Of a stretch of DNA of 64,000 bases, positions 26,826 through 35,946 are shown one piece after another. The DNA is from Streptomyces sp. NBC_01549 (GTDB lineage Bacteria > Actinomycetota > Actinomycetes > Streptomycetales > Streptomycetaceae): contig NZ_JAPEPW010000001.1 of assembly GCF_026339955.1 (NCBI RefSeq), forward strand, positions 7,461,001 through 7,525,000, read 5' to 3'. The notes below the pieces were generated by a model. The model had not been told where the DNA came from. It saw only the letters and a list, made by a program, of their open reading frames with translations, and searched no databases. Each line of letters starts with the position of its first letter. Within the stretch, counting starts at the first letter, position 1. Position numbers and translations under genes: made by a program.

Positions 26826-27170
26826 CAGGTTCCTCTACGGGAGCAGGGTGGTGAGGCTGGCGAATCGGTGTCGCGAGGGACGGGCGCCGAGGCGAGCGGC
26901 GCCCTTTCCAGAGTGACATCAATGATGGACCTGGTCACCGGTCTTGGCGGCGGCAGCCAGCCTGTAAAGCCTTTAAAGGGGTGGTAGTCGGGTCGACCTC
27001 AGTTGTCGCGGGCGCCCTCTTCCCGAGCCGACGCAGCCTCATCCGTTCGATCCGCCCTCTGTCTTGGACCCGTCCTCTCTGTTGGACCCGCCCCATCGGT
27101 CCGATCTGTTCGGCGTGACCCGGGAGGAAAAGCAGGTGCGTGCGGCCTCCGCTCATGCCAGGCTGCGCCG
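26826..27170. other. Intergenic region between GH5 and a methyltransferase
   Basis: The left part is the promoter region of the secreted GH5 gene on the minus strand. The right part precedes the methyltransferase at 27171, with GGGAGGAAA near 27122. Frames here are not protein-like. A short TAAAGCCTTTAAAG dyad near 26966 is too small to interpret. No 14-bp CebR-type palindrome was noticed. Confidence 0.4.
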
Positions 27171-27908
27171 GTGAACCGTGAACAGATCTCCAGGCTTGCC
27201 CATGCGGATCATCCGATTGCGGCCCCGCTCGACGACGACGCGGTGCGCCAGCTGCTGGAACGCGGCATCCCGCGAGGCGACGCGCGTGTACTCGACCTCG
27301 GCTGCGGTGGTGGGGAGTGGCTCCTGCGTGCCCTGGCCGCGCACCCGCAACTGCGGGCGGAGGGTGTCGACACCTCCGAGAGCGCGCTGGCACATGCTCG
27401 GAGGACCGCGCGCGTCCTGGGCCTTCAAGAGCGCCTCGTCCTCCACCACGAGGATGCCACGGACTTCGCTGCCCCACACGCGTTCGACCTGGTCGTCAGT
27501 GTCGGGGCCACGCATGCCTTCGGAGGCCTGCTCGCCACCCTCGCGGCGGCACGCAAGCACTTGGCCCCCGGCGGACGTGTTCTGATCGGTGACGGAATCT
27601 GGACACATGAGCCTTCTCCCGAGGCCGTTGAGATGCTCGGTGACCTCGCCGACCTGCCGACCACGATGGACCGCGTCCTCTCCGACGGATGGACACCCGT
27701 CGACGGGCACATCAGCACGCGCCGGGAGCTCGACGACTACGAATGGGCCTGGACGGGGTCGCTGGCCTCGTGGGCTTTGGACCACCCCGACGAACCCGAC
27801 AGTTCCCAGGCGCTGGCGGCAGCCACCACCCACCGCGGCGAATGGCTGCGTGTCTACCGGGACGTCTTCGGCTTCGTCTGCCTGATCCTGCGCCCGACTT
27901 CCGACTGA
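27171..27908 (+). CDS. Class I SAM-dependent methyltransferase
   Basis: A 245-residue small-molecule methyltransferase. Motif I is VLDLGCGGGEW (about 40-50) and the acidic motif II is EGVDTSESAL. Motif III is DLVVSVGATHAFGG, and LAPGGRVLIGDGIW follows. The GTG start at 27171 gives VNREQISRLAHADHPIAAPL, a typical beginning for this group; an upstream frame extension to 27003 is low-complexity and rejected. The substrate cannot be inferred. It lies alone, ahead of a stretch of degraded genes. Confidence 0.85.
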   Translation: MNREQISRLAHADHPIAAPLDDDAVRQLLERGIPRGDARVLDLGCGGGEWLLRALAAHPQLRAEGVDTSESALAHARRTARVLGLQERLVLHHEDATDFAAPHAFDLVVSVGATHAFGGLLATLAAARKHLAPGGRVLIGDGIWTHEPSPEAVEMLGDLADLPTTMDRVLSDGWTPVDGHISTRRELDDYEWAWTGSLASWALDHPDEPDSSQALAAATTHRGEWLRVYRDVFGFVCLILRPTSD

Positions 27909-28016
27909 AGCGGTCATACGGCCCCGAACACCGCGCCCCTCGCAACCTGCTGATGCTCGTCACCTGGCAGCCCCCCAGTAACCGTGTGGGCGGGGGAGGC
28001 GGTCCAGAATCGGGGC

Positions 28017-28420
28017 ATGGACGTCCCCAACTGCTCGAAGCGGCCTCCCTGCTGGTCCCGAGGGAGACGGCTTCATCCGGGCCGATCTCACCCTCCGTCC
28101 GGCTGCCGAAGCCCGGCGGCAGACGCCCATCGCCGGTGTCGGCGTCCTTCGACCGATGTGGGACATCGGAAACCGAACCCCGACCGGCGAACCGGTGCTC
28201 GACATCGCGCGCCTCTGGGTGGAGTTCACGCCCGTCCTGGAGCCCGGTGGGCGAGCCCCGATACGACTCGCTCCGTTCGATGCTTCGCGGTGGCGACGCC
28301 TTCGGCCCGGCCAAGTAGTCACGATGTACGAGGACCGATCCGTGGCCGGAACCGCAGTCATCCTGGAGCTTCGGCGCCCGGTCACCACGCCGCAGACAAC
28401 GGGGTCGGCCTGCCGGCCAA
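28017..28420 (+). pseudogene. Degraded hypothetical gene
   Basis: Coding character is visible but shifts through all three frames: MDVP at 28017, then QLLEAASLLVPRE, then from about 28060 GFIRADLTLRPAAEARQTPI and on to DIGNRTPTGEPVLDIARLWV and GQVVTMYEDRSVAGTAV near 28340. Two small indels near the start explain the shifts. No domain is recognised. It belongs to the same decayed stretch as the remnants downstream. Confidence 0.5.
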
Positions 28421-28475
28421 CCCCCGCGTCCCGGCCGGGGAGAAAGGCCGGTTGCGGGCCGAGCACGAGTCCTCG

Positions 28476-28900
28476 ATGAGCGTCTTCGAAAAGATCGACA
28501 AGGCAGCCGGAAGGCCGAATGGCACGGCGCCCGGTCAGGACCGGCGCGACCAGATCGAGCGCCGGATCCGCGCGGCCGTGGACCGGCTGGGGGCCGGGCA
28601 GATCCCTCCGGGCGGGGCATGCGGCGTCAAGACGTCGCCCGCGAGGCGGGCTTCTCCCGCGCGTCTCTCGACCGGACCTGGGGCCATCTCAAGGACGAGT
28701 TCGAGTGACGTCGAGCCGCCGCCCGGGCGGCAGTGCCGGGCACCAGCCCGATCCCCGCGAGATCCGCGTCGCGCGGCGCGGGGCACCAGCCGATTCCCGC
28801 GAGGCCCGCATCGCGCGGCGCGGGGCCTCAACTCAACCAGCGGCTCACCAGCGAGCTCGCCCGCACGCACACCGAGTTCACCCTCCTCAAGGAGCGCCGG
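28476..28900 (+). pseudogene. Degraded DNA-binding-like hypothetical gene
   Basis: Begins MSVFEKIDKAAGRPNG, then RRIRAAVDRLGAGQIPPGG, and after a frame change near 28635 continues as AREAGFSRASLDRTWGHLKD, which resembles a helix-turn-helix followed by a coiled region in Streptomyces hypothetical proteins often found near mobile elements. The 3' part is disrupted by a tandem duplication at 28741-28825 and ends in a recognisable LARTHTEFTLLKER helix. Clearly non-functional as it stands. Confidence 0.5.
28741..28825. repeat. Imperfect 43/42-bp tandem duplication
   Basis: Two adjacent copies (28741-28783 and 28784-28825) share the start CACCAGCC and the end CGCGCGGCGCGGGG. They differ by one indel and a few substitutions. 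They lie inside the degraded gene and encode related SRGAGHQPIPAR-type peptides, consistent with drift after inactivation. Confidence 0.75.
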
Positions 28901-29064
28901 CCGTACGTTCCCAGCCCCAGCCCCGGCCCCTGCCCCGATCCCGGCCGCCTGCCCGCCGCTGATGTCACACCAGAGGGATCAGCAGGGCCGAGACCCTCAG
29001 GGAGAGGACGTGCCGGGGCCGGTTTGTCGGACCTTGTCAGCCGCGGCTGTTTCACCACCGGTAT

Positions 29065-29961
29065 TCATCGCAGGGTGAGTGGGGTCTCGGATTCGACGCG
29101 GGACAGCTTGGCCGGGTTGCGGACGTAGTAGATACCGGTGATGCGTGCGTCCTCGACGCGGGTCGCCATGACGCCGTCGATCTCGCCATCCAGGCGTAGG
29201 ACGAGTGCCGGGTTGCCGTTGACCATGGTGGGCTCACTGGTGAGCGTGCCCTTGGCCTTGCCTGTGCCGCCGAGAATGTAACGGCCCACTTTCGCGGCAC
29301 CGATGACCGGCCGCAGCGCGGCCTGCTTGACGCCGCCGCCGTCGCCCACAAAGACCACCTCCGGGGCGAGCACACCGATGAGGTCTTGCAGGTCCCCGGT
29401 TTCGAGCGCGTGCTGGAACGACTCCAGGGCGGCCCGGGTCTTGCTCGGGGAGACCACTTCGCGGGGGCGGCGGGCATCGACGTGCCGACGGGCGCGGTGC
29501 GCGATCTGACGGACGGCCGCGGGGCTCTTGTCGACGGCGGCCGCGATCTCCTCGTAGCTGACATCGAACACCTCGCGCAGTACGAAGACGGCGCGTTCGG
29601 TCGGCGACAGCGTTTCGAGGACGAGCATCATCGCCATCGACACGCTCTCGGCGAGCTCGACGTCCTGGGCCACGTCGGGCGCGGTGAGCAGCGGCTCGGG
29701 AAGCCAGGGGCCGACGTACGCCTCCTTGCGGCGCTTCATGGTGCGCAGCCGGTTGAGCGACTGCCGGGTCGCGATCCGGACGAGGTAAGCGCGCTGGTCA
29801 TGCACCTGCCCCAGGTCGACCTCGACCCACCGCAGCCAGGTTTCCTGGAGGACGTCTTCGGCGTCGGCCGCCGATCCGAGCATCTCGTAGGCGACGGTGA
29901 AGAGCAGGTTGCGGTGGGCGACGAACGTCTCGGTCGCCCGGTCGGTGGCGTGGTCGCTCAT
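29065..29961 (-). CDS. ECF41-type sigma factor with SnoaL-like C-terminal domain
   Basis: A 298-residue SigJ/ECF41 sigma factor. Region 2 is AADAEDVLQETWLRW (about 30-45), the linker has YVGPWLPEPLL, and region 4 is FDVSYEEIAAAVDKSPAAVR. A C-terminal SnoaL-like domain at about 175-290 ends in NPAKL, close to the NPDKL motif that lets this domain tune sigma activity in place of a separate anti-sigma. The neighbouring oxidoreductase is the typical partner of ECF41 factors. It lies 135 bp behind that gene on the same strand, so co-transcription is likely. Confidence 0.93.
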   Translation of the reverse strand: MSDHATDRATETFVAHRNLLFTVAYEMLGSAADAEDVLQETWLRWVEVDLGQVHDQRAYLVRIATRQSLNRLRTMKRRKEAYVGPWLPEPLLTAPDVAQDVELAESVSMAMMLVLETLSPTERAVFVLREVFDVSYEEIAAAVDKSPAAVRQIAHRARRHVDARRPREVVSPSKTRAALESFQHALETGDLQDLIGVLAPEVVFVGDGGGVKQAALRPVIGAAKVGRYILGGTGKAKGTLTSEPTMVNGNPALVLRLDGEIDGVMATRVEDARITGIYYVRNPAKLSRVESETPLTLR

Positions 29962-30096
29962 ATCTCGATCCCTCTCCTGCGCGGCCAGGGCTGGTCGACG
30001 CGGACATTCAAGCGTGCATCCACAACAAGGTCCTCTTTCGCTGGTGGCCGTTAGATCCCACCCCCCGCGTCTCGGTCGTGATCGGCCGGACAGGTC

Positions 30097-31296
30097 CTAG
30101 GCTGCCCGTTCGGCGGTGGTCGGCGTTTCGCCACGCTTGGCCTGCAGCAGCCGTCGGCGCTTGGCATCCTTGGTCCACCAGGTGCGCGAACCGGGCTTGC
30201 GCGCCTCGTACGCCAGCTGCCAGGGAATGCCCTTGCAGATGAGCTCCTTGAGCTTCGCGCCCGGGCGGCCGCCGAGGTAGTACCTCTTGGCGGTGTCATC
30301 CCTGCCGGTGAGCTGAAAGACACCGGCGCGGCGCCCCAGGCTGATGCACTGGCTGACGAACCCCACGTCGATGGGGGCGGGCTGCTCACCCGCGAGCCGA
30401 CTGAGCACTGTTTCGGCGGCCTGCGGGCCCAGTTGAACCGCGGCCTGGCAGCTCATCCGGAAGGGCAGGTCCGAGGGGGCCGCCGAGTCCCCGGCCGCGA
30501 CGATGCGCACGTCGTCCACGCTCGTCAAGGTCTCGTCCGTGAGCAGGCGGCCCAAGGCGTCTGTGCTCAGCCCGCTGCGCGCGGCCAGGTCCGGCACGCC
30601 GAATCCGGCGGTCCAGATGGTCACCTCGCTCGGCAGTTCGCGGCCGCCACTGAGCCGTACGGCAGCGCGAGTCACCGCCGTCACTTTCGCGTCGGGGCCT
30701 TCGAGTACGGTCACACCGAGTCCGGCCAGCCGCTTGGCGACCGAGCGTCGACCGCGAGGGTGCAGGGAAGGGCCGAGCACCCCGCCGCAGACCAGGGTCA
30801 CGGTGCGGCCCGCCTCCGCCAGCTCGGCGGCGGTCTCGATGCCGGTCGCGCCGCCTCCGACAACGGTCACCGAGGCCGTCGCGGGCGCGGCGTCGACGAC
30901 CGGCCGCAACCGCTGCGCCTCCTCCAGGCCGGCGATCGGGTAGGCGAACTCGGCCGCACCAGGCACCTGCGGATCGGCGCTGCCACTGCCCACCGCGTAG
31001 ACCAGATAGTCGTAGCCGACCGTGCCGCCGGTCACCAACGTCACGCTCCGCTCGGCCGCGTCGATCCGGGTCACGGTGTCGACGACCAGCCGGACGCGCT
31101 CGCCCAGGACCTTTCGGTAGTCGACGACCGCGTCGTGGGATCCACCCACCAGTTGGTGCAGACGGATCCGCTCGACGAAGGTCCGGCGCGGGTTGATCAA
31201 CGTAACGGTCACGTCGTCGCGCTGCGTCAGGCGATTGGCCGCCATGACGCCGGCGTATCCGCCGCCGATCACGACCACATCAGTGTTCTCACTCAT
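30097..31296 (-). CDS. NAD(P)/FAD-dependent oxidoreductase (NDH-2-like), ECF41 partner
   Basis: A 399-residue flavoprotein of the pyridine nucleotide-disulfide oxidoreductase family. The N-terminal FAD-binding motif is VVVIGGGYAGVMAAN (about 7-21). A second dinucleotide fold is VTVVGGGATGIETAAELAE (about 143-161), and the C-terminal FAD contact is VRIVAAGDSAA. It lacks the redox Cys pair of disulfide reductases and resembles type II NADH dehydrogenases/AIF-like proteins. Genes for such oxidoreductases are the standard targets of adjacent ECF41 sigma factors (family knowledge), and a matching promoter lies at 31331-31357. Confidence 0.92.
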   Translation of the reverse strand: MSENTDVVVIGGGYAGVMAANRLTQRDDVTVTLINPRRTFVERIRLHQLVGGSHDAVVDYRKVLGERVRLVVDTVTRIDAAERSVTLVTGGTVGYDYLVYAVGSGSADPQVPGAAEFAYPIAGLEEAQRLRPVVDAAPATASVTVVGGGATGIETAAELAEAGRTVTLVCGGVLGPSLHPRGRRSVAKRLAGLGVTVLEGPDAKVTAVTRAAVRLSGGRELPSEVTIWTAGFGVPDLAARSGLSTDALGRLLTDETLTSVDDVRIVAAGDSAAPSDLPFRMSCQAAVQLGPQAAETVLSRLAGEQPAPIDVGFVSQCISLGRRAGVFQLTGRDDTAKRYYLGGRPGAKLKELICKGIPWQLAYEARKPGSRTWWTKDAKRRRLLQAKRGETPTTAERAA

Positions 31297-31330
31297 GGTG
31301 TCTCCTCCGTTTCCAAGGGGTCGGCCTCAA

Positions 31331-31357
31331 GACACCGAGTCATCGATCGCTGTGACA
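31331..31357 (-). promoter_or_regulatory. Candidate ECF41-dependent promoter
   Basis: On the minus strand TGTCACA (31357-31351) is followed after 16 bp by TGTC (31334-31331), close to the published ECF41 signature TGTCACA-N16-CGTC. The predicted transcript starts about 30 bp before the oxidoreductase ATG at 31296. Confidence 0.6.
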
Positions 31358-31559
31358 GGTTGTGAGGCAGGTCACTCCATGGGTGTGCGCTCGGCCGGGA
31401 AATCACCTGATCCGTCAGCTCATGCACCTTTGTCCACATGATCACCGTGCGCCTTCGCCCACACGCCGATTCCTCCGAGCAGAGTGATCCAGCAGGTCGG
31501 CGCGTGTGTGTACCGACCTGCATGCCGGAGAGCCGACGCAGCCTCAAGAAGGGGTGTTC

Positions 31560-32987
31560 ATGGCAGGGTTGACTCGTCGTAGACTCCTGGGGTCGGCTGC
31601 CGGTGTGCTGGGTGGTGCCGCGGCGCTCTCCCTCCTCCCGCCGAGCGTCCAGAAGGCCGTCGCGGCCGGGCCGCCGAAGCGCGGCTCGCTGCGCGACATC
31701 GAACACGTCGTCATGCTGAGCCAGGAGAACCGGTCGTTCGACCACTACTTCGGCACACTGTCCGGCGTCCGCGGCTTCGCTGACCCGCACGCGCTGAAGC
31801 TCGACACCGGCCGGTCGGTCTTCTACCAGCCCGACGCGGTGAATCCGAAGGGGTATCTGCTCCCCTTCCACCTCGACACCCACACGTCCAGCGCCCAGGC
31901 GATCCCGTCCACCAGCCATGCGTGGGCGGTGCAGCACGAAGCGTGGAACGGCGGGAAGATGGACCGCTGGCTGCCGACCCACCGCAAGGCGGACGGGATC
32001 AACGGCCCGTACGTGATGGGCTACTACACCCGCGAGGACATCCCCTTCCAGTTCGCCCTCGCCGAGACCTTCACCATCTGCGACAACTACTTCTGCTCCG
32101 TGTTCGGGCCGACCTGGCCCAACCGGCTGTACTGGATGACCGGCACGATCGACCCGGGCGGCACACAGGGCGGGCCGGTCCTCGTCAACAAGGCGCCGAC
32201 GCCCTACCGGTGGACGACGTACGCGGAGCGGCTCCAGGCGGCCGGGGTCAGCTGGAAGGTGTACCAGCAGGACGACGACTACGACTGCAACATGCTGGAG
32301 CAGTTCGCGAACTTCCGCGCGGCGGCGCCGGGGTCCGACCTGTACGAGCGCGGCCTACGCCCCCAGCCCGAAGGCACGTTCGAGGACGACGCGCGCAACG
32401 ACCGGCTGCCCGCCGTGTCCTGGATCATGCCGACGAGTCATCAGTCCGAACACCCTGACTACCTACCCGCCGCGGGCGCCGATTTCGTCGCGTCGAAGAT
32501 CGAGGCGATCGCCTCCGACCCGAAGGTCTGGGGCAAGACCGCGTTCATCCTGAACTACGACGAGAACGACGGCCTGTTCGACCACGTGCCGCCGCCAACG
32601 CCTCCTGCCGGAACCGCCGACGAGTTCGTCCAGGGACTGCCCATCGGAGGCGGCTTCCGCGTCCCCGCGATCATTGTCTCCCCGTGGACGGTCGGCGGCT
32701 GGGTGGCCTCGGAGGCCTTCGACCACACCTCGGCCCTGCGGTTCCTGGAACAGTTCACCGGAGTCCAGGAGCCGAACATCAGCACCTGGCGCCGCGCTGC
32801 CTTCGGCGACTTCACCTCGGCCTTCCGCTTCACGCGGCCACAATCGCTGCCGCCGCTCCTGCCCGACGACACGGCGCGGCAACTGGAGAAGGCGAAGGAG
32901 CAAGTGGCGACCCTGCCCGCACCCACCCTTCCGGGCGCCGACCAGTCCTTCCCGCACCAGGAGACGGGAGACCGGCCGCACGTCTGA
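31560..32987 (+). CDS. Tat-exported phospholipase C-type phosphoesterase
   Basis: A 475-residue enzyme of the phosphoesterase (PLC/acid phosphatase AcpA) family. It begins MAGLTRRRLLGSAAGVLGGA, a clear twin-arginine signal, with cleavage near AVAAG. The conserved metal and nucleophile segments are IEHVVMLSQENRSFDHYFG (about 45-65), AETFTICDNYFCSVFGPTWP, and NYDENDGLFDHVPPP with RVPAIIVSPW. It hydrolyses phospholipid or other phosphate esters outside the cell. ATG 31560 is chosen because AAGGGG lies upstream and it starts at the Tat signal. It diverges from the ECF41 oxidoreductase gene. Confidence 0.93.
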   Translation: MAGLTRRRLLGSAAGVLGGAAALSLLPPSVQKAVAAGPPKRGSLRDIEHVVMLSQENRSFDHYFGTLSGVRGFADPHALKLDTGRSVFYQPDAVNPKGYLLPFHLDTHTSSAQAIPSTSHAWAVQHEAWNGGKMDRWLPTHRKADGINGPYVMGYYTREDIPFQFALAETFTICDNYFCSVFGPTWPNRLYWMTGTIDPGGTQGGPVLVNKAPTPYRWTTYAERLQAAGVSWKVYQQDDDYDCNMLEQFANFRAAAPGSDLYERGLRPQPEGTFEDDARNDRLPAVSWIMPTSHQSEHPDYLPAAGADFVASKIEAIASDPKVWGKTAFILNYDENDGLFDHVPPPTPPAGTADEFVQGLPIGGGFRVPAIIVSPWTVGGWVASEAFDHTSALRFLEQFTGVQEPNISTWRRAAFGDFTSAFRFTRPQSLPPLLPDDTARQLEKAKEQVATLPAPTLPGADQSFPHQETGDRPHV

Positions 32988-33132
32988 CGGTCGTGCACCC
33001 GACCGTTCTCGGTCGTGACGTCGCGCCTGGAGCGGGCTTGCGGTCAGACCCCGTGCGGGCTGGGAAGCCGGTCGGTGCCATCGAACAGGCATTGGCCTTC
33101 ATGGCGCGGCGCCATCGGGAGAACAGTGCGGA

Positions 33133-33390
33133 TCAGGAAGCGACCGTAGCGTTCAGGCCGTAGTCCAGTTCTGCGCCATCGACCAGCACCGCCTCGACCG
33201 TGCGCGTACTGGGGTCGATGTCGGCCACGATCCCGTCCCCGGCGTAGCGGGGGTAGCCCGAGGCGCCAGTCTCGCCTGTCGCCTCGACGACTGCCGATCG
33301 TACGGCCGAGTCCTCTACGGAGGCGTCGCCTCTGTCCTCGACGTGTTCAGGGACCAACAAGATCTTGAAGCGCTGCGGCTCTGTAGTCAT
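33133..33390 (-). CDS. Small hypothetical protein, 85 residues
   Basis: An 85-residue acidic protein with no membrane segment or signal. It begins MTTEPQRFKILLVPEHVED and ends with a predicted beta-rich stretch, IDPSTRTVEAVLVDGAELDY. GGAG precedes the ATG by a few bases. No family is recognised; the beta-hairpin pattern could be a small regulatory or antitoxin-like fold, but no partner gene is adjacent. Confidence 0.55.
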   Translation of the reverse strand: MTTEPQRFKILLVPEHVEDRGDASVEDSAVRSAVVEATGETGASGYPRYAGDGIVADIDPSTRTVEAVLVDGAELDYGLNATVAS

Positions 33391-33598
33391 GCTCCGGTAT
33401 TTAATCGCCTGTCCCGCCCATCGCGGGAAAGGCGCACGACAGATCTGCGCAAACAGGCTTCGTCGGCTGGGCTTCCCCGCCCAGCACGGAGGAACGGCAG
33501 GAATCGAAACACCCGTCCGCCGCCCCTGACCGCCGGGGAGATCGACCGTACCGACAGGGCGTGCGACCCACGGGCACTGTCAGCACTACCTCGACGCC

Positions 33599-33994
33599 AT
33601 GGACCCAAGCCGCGAAGAGTCCGAGTGGAAGACACGCATCGCCGAGACACGGTGGCCATCGTCGGGAGTGCTGGTAGCCGAAACCGAGGCGGGGATCGTT
33701 GGATTCGCGAGTTTCGGCCCATCTCAGGAGACCCCCGACATCGCGGAAATCGGCACGCTTTACGCGATGCCCGAGGTCTGGAGTACCGGGACCGGAAAAC
33801 AGTTGATGCTGGCCACATTGACGACTCTCGGACAGGCCGACTACACGCAAGCCACCTTGTGGGTCCTGGAAGACAACGAACGCGCCCGGCGCTTCTACGA
33901 AGCCGCCGGCTGGCGCGCAGACGGCGCAGCTGTGGAAGACACCACCGGTGGGGCCTCTCTCAACAAGTTGCGCTACCGCCGCCCTCTTGGCTGA
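33599..33994 (+). pseudogene. GNAT acetyltransferase lacking its N terminus
   Basis: The 131-residue frame has the C-terminal GNAT core: VAETEAGIVGFASFG, EIGTLYAMPEVWSTGTGKQL (acetyl-CoA pyrophosphate loop, motif A) and TLWVLEDNERARRFYEAAGW (motif B). The first strand and helix of a normal 165-175-residue GNAT are absent. The codons just upstream (HYLDAM) continue the family pattern but lead to no recognisable N terminus or start. Probably a 5'-truncated gene; ATG 33599 may still be used. Confidence 0.6.
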
Positions 33995-34168
33995 CCCGCT
34001 CACCGTCCCGCCCGTTCAGGGAACCAGGAAGCGGCGTGGTCGCGAGGTGGAGTCGAACTCACTGAACCAGCTCCGCGGAGCACGACGACGGCCCCTTGAG
34101 ATACCACCGAGAACCCTTCCGTTCGCATGAACCCACGGCACTCCGCGGCCTGGGGGTCCCCCCGTCGA

Positions 34169-34786
34169 TCAGGACGGGGCGGAACCGCCATCAACTGTCG
34201 TGCGCTGACGCCTGTAGTGGCGAGCCGCTCGGGCACGGTTTCCGCACGACGGCTTGCACCACTCCTGCCGCCCGTGACTCTTGACGAAGTAGCGCACACA
34301 ACGGGGCGCGGTGCAGGATCGCAACTGCATGCGCTGCGGGCCGCTGAGAAAGTCGATGGCGGCTCGGGCCAGGGCCGCGACAAGCCGAACGTACGGATCG
34401 TTCTCCGCCGACAGCAGCCGGGCGGTAGGGACTCCCTCGGCGGGCCAGTCCATCTGGGGAGCGACCGGTTCCCGCGCGGCAACCGTATTGAGGTGGGCCA
34501 GCGCCTGGTCGGCAGGCATCAGGCGATGGACGTCCGCCGGGCTGGGGGGAGCGGGACTGACCGCTCGGGCGAACAGGGCCCGGACTGCCTGCCGAAGCTC
34601 GATGATCCCGAGCCTGAGGGTTTCATCCGCTGAGAGTTCTCCAGCCGGAATGCGGCCGGCCAGCAGATCCCCCTGCTCTTGGATCCAGCGCGTTGTTCCC
34701 TGGACCGTGGCGAGGTCATCGGCGACGCCGCCGTCTCCGTCGTGACGAATCGTGCTCGCCAGTTCCAATGCCAGCCAGCGCTCCAC
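34169..34786 (-). CDS. CGNR zinc-finger regulator (ABATE domain)
   Basis: About 205 residues. The N-terminal ABATE-type helical domain is followed by a C-terminal zinc finger of the CGNR family: CTAPRCVRYFVKSHGRQEWC and CGNRARAARHYRRQR, with four cysteines (Cys-x4-Cys, Cys-x3-Cys). The family acts in stress-related transcription control. The GTG at 34786 follows GGGAAGGGG; an ATG at 34846 in the same frame is the alternative. It diverges from the phosphoesterase gene at 34960, with a perfect 13-bp inverted repeat between them. Confidence 0.85.
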   Translation of the reverse strand: MERWLALELASTIRHDGDGGVADDLATVQGTTRWIQEQGDLLAGRIPAGELSADETLRLGIIELRQAVRALFARAVSPAPPSPADVHRLMPADQALAHLNTVAAREPVAPQMDWPAEGVPTARLLSAENDPYVRLVAALARAAIDFLSGPQRMQLRSCTAPRCVRYFVKSHGRQEWCKPSCGNRARAARHYRRQRTTVDGGSAPS

Positions 34787-34854
34787 AAGGCATCCCCTTC
34801 CCTCTCGGTGCCCGGTCGTCAACCACTTGATCACATCCCTGCGCACACCCTAAG

Positions 34855-34890
34855 GTTCCTAACGGAAAATCAAAAACTTCCGTTAGGAAC
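34855..34890. promoter_or_regulatory. Perfect 13-bp inverted repeat, candidate operator
   Basis: GTTCCTAACGGAA (34855-34867) and TTCCGTTAGGAAC (34878-34890) are separated by 10 bp of A-rich sequence. Each half also contains a TTCC-N4-GGAA dyad. It lies in the only intergenic space between the CGNR regulator and the divergent phosphodiesterase, and is the best candidate for the CGNR binding site. Confidence 0.65.
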
Positions 34891-34959
34891 TGGGGTGGGC
34901 GGCGACACCTGCCCCGGCACAGGCCGGCGGCAGGGTCCGCCACTGGAGGAGATGGCGGA

Positions 34960-35700
34960 ATGACGCTGCTTGCACAAATCAGCGACCTGCACCTGGACGG
35001 CAGCGAGAGGGCGACCCGACGCGCCACCCGTGTCATGGACCACCTGCGAGCCCTGTCCCACCCGGTCGACGCGCTCCTCGTCACCGGGGACATCGCCGAT
35101 CACGGCGCGGAGGCCGAGTACGAGGAAGCGGCTCAGATCCTGACCGCGCCCTTCCCCGTGCTCACCTGCCCCGGAAACCACGACGCGCGACCGGCCTACC
35201 GCAAGGCCCTGCTCGGAGACGCACCCGACCAGGGCCCCATCAACCAGGCCCACCACATCGCCGGCACCACCATCCTGATGTGCGACTCCACCATCCCGGG
35301 CCGCGACGAAGGACGTCTCGACGCCCAAACACTCGCCTGGATCGACACCACCCTCGCCGCACTGCCGCAGGACGCCACGGCGCTGATCGCCTTCCATCAG
35401 CCGCCGGTCGAACTTCATCACCCACTGCCCGACTCCGGCATGCTCGAAGAGCCCGGACAACTGGCCGACCTGCTCGGCGCGCACCCGCAGGTCGCCGCCG
35501 TCCTCACCGGCCACGCCCACACCGCCGCCGCCTCGACCTTCGCCGCGCGTCCGCTGATCGTCGGACCGGCCATCACTTGGACCTTGCGCCTGCCCTGGGA
35601 GAGCGATCACGTCGCAGACCGCGATCAACCGCCCGGCCTTGCGTTCCACATCCTTGACGACGACCGGCGCCTGACCACCCACTACCGCGTCGTACTCTGA
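34960..35700 (+). CDS. Metallophosphoesterase, CpdA-like cyclic-nucleotide phosphodiesterase
   Basis: A 246-residue calcineurin-like phosphoesterase. The dinuclear metal motifs occur in order: DLHL (about 10-13), GDIAD (about 44-48), GNHD (about 72-75), the FHQPP histidine and GHAH (about 185-188). The CpdA group hydrolyses cAMP or related cyclic nucleotides. The ATG follows GGAG and matches the domain start. It diverges from the CGNR gene across a strong palindrome, so the two are probably a regulator-target pair. Confidence 0.87.
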   Translation: MTLLAQISDLHLDGSERATRRATRVMDHLRALSHPVDALLVTGDIADHGAEAEYEEAAQILTAPFPVLTCPGNHDARPAYRKALLGDAPDQGPINQAHHIAGTTILMCDSTIPGRDEGRLDAQTLAWIDTTLAALPQDATALIAFHQPPVELHHPLPDSGMLEEPGQLADLLGAHPQVAAVLTGHAHTAAASTFAARPLIVGPAITWTLRLPWESDHVADRDQPPGLAFHILDDDRRLTTHYRVVL

Positions 35701-35946
35701 TCCCCCGCTGACACGATCCGGAGGCATCGTGGTCCATCCCCACGCCGTCGCCGGGTTCCTGGTGGCGGCTGTTGCCCTGCTCCCCCCAAGGCGGCCTGGC
35801 CCTGCTGAGTCGGCACGTCACCTCAGGAGTTTCAGGGCCTTGACGCAGTCGCCGTGGGCCGGCGCAGAGTGCGGAGGACCGGCGGGATCCCCCCCCGCAG
35901 TGCGCCCGGTCGCGTCTCTGCGCGCGGGAGGCGAGAAGTACGTTGC

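Noticed and set aside
34040..34065. Sequence resembling a tRNA T-arm (reverse strand GTTCGACTC)
   Set aside because: No matching acceptor, D or anticodon arms nearby and the flanking stem does not pair; coincidental.
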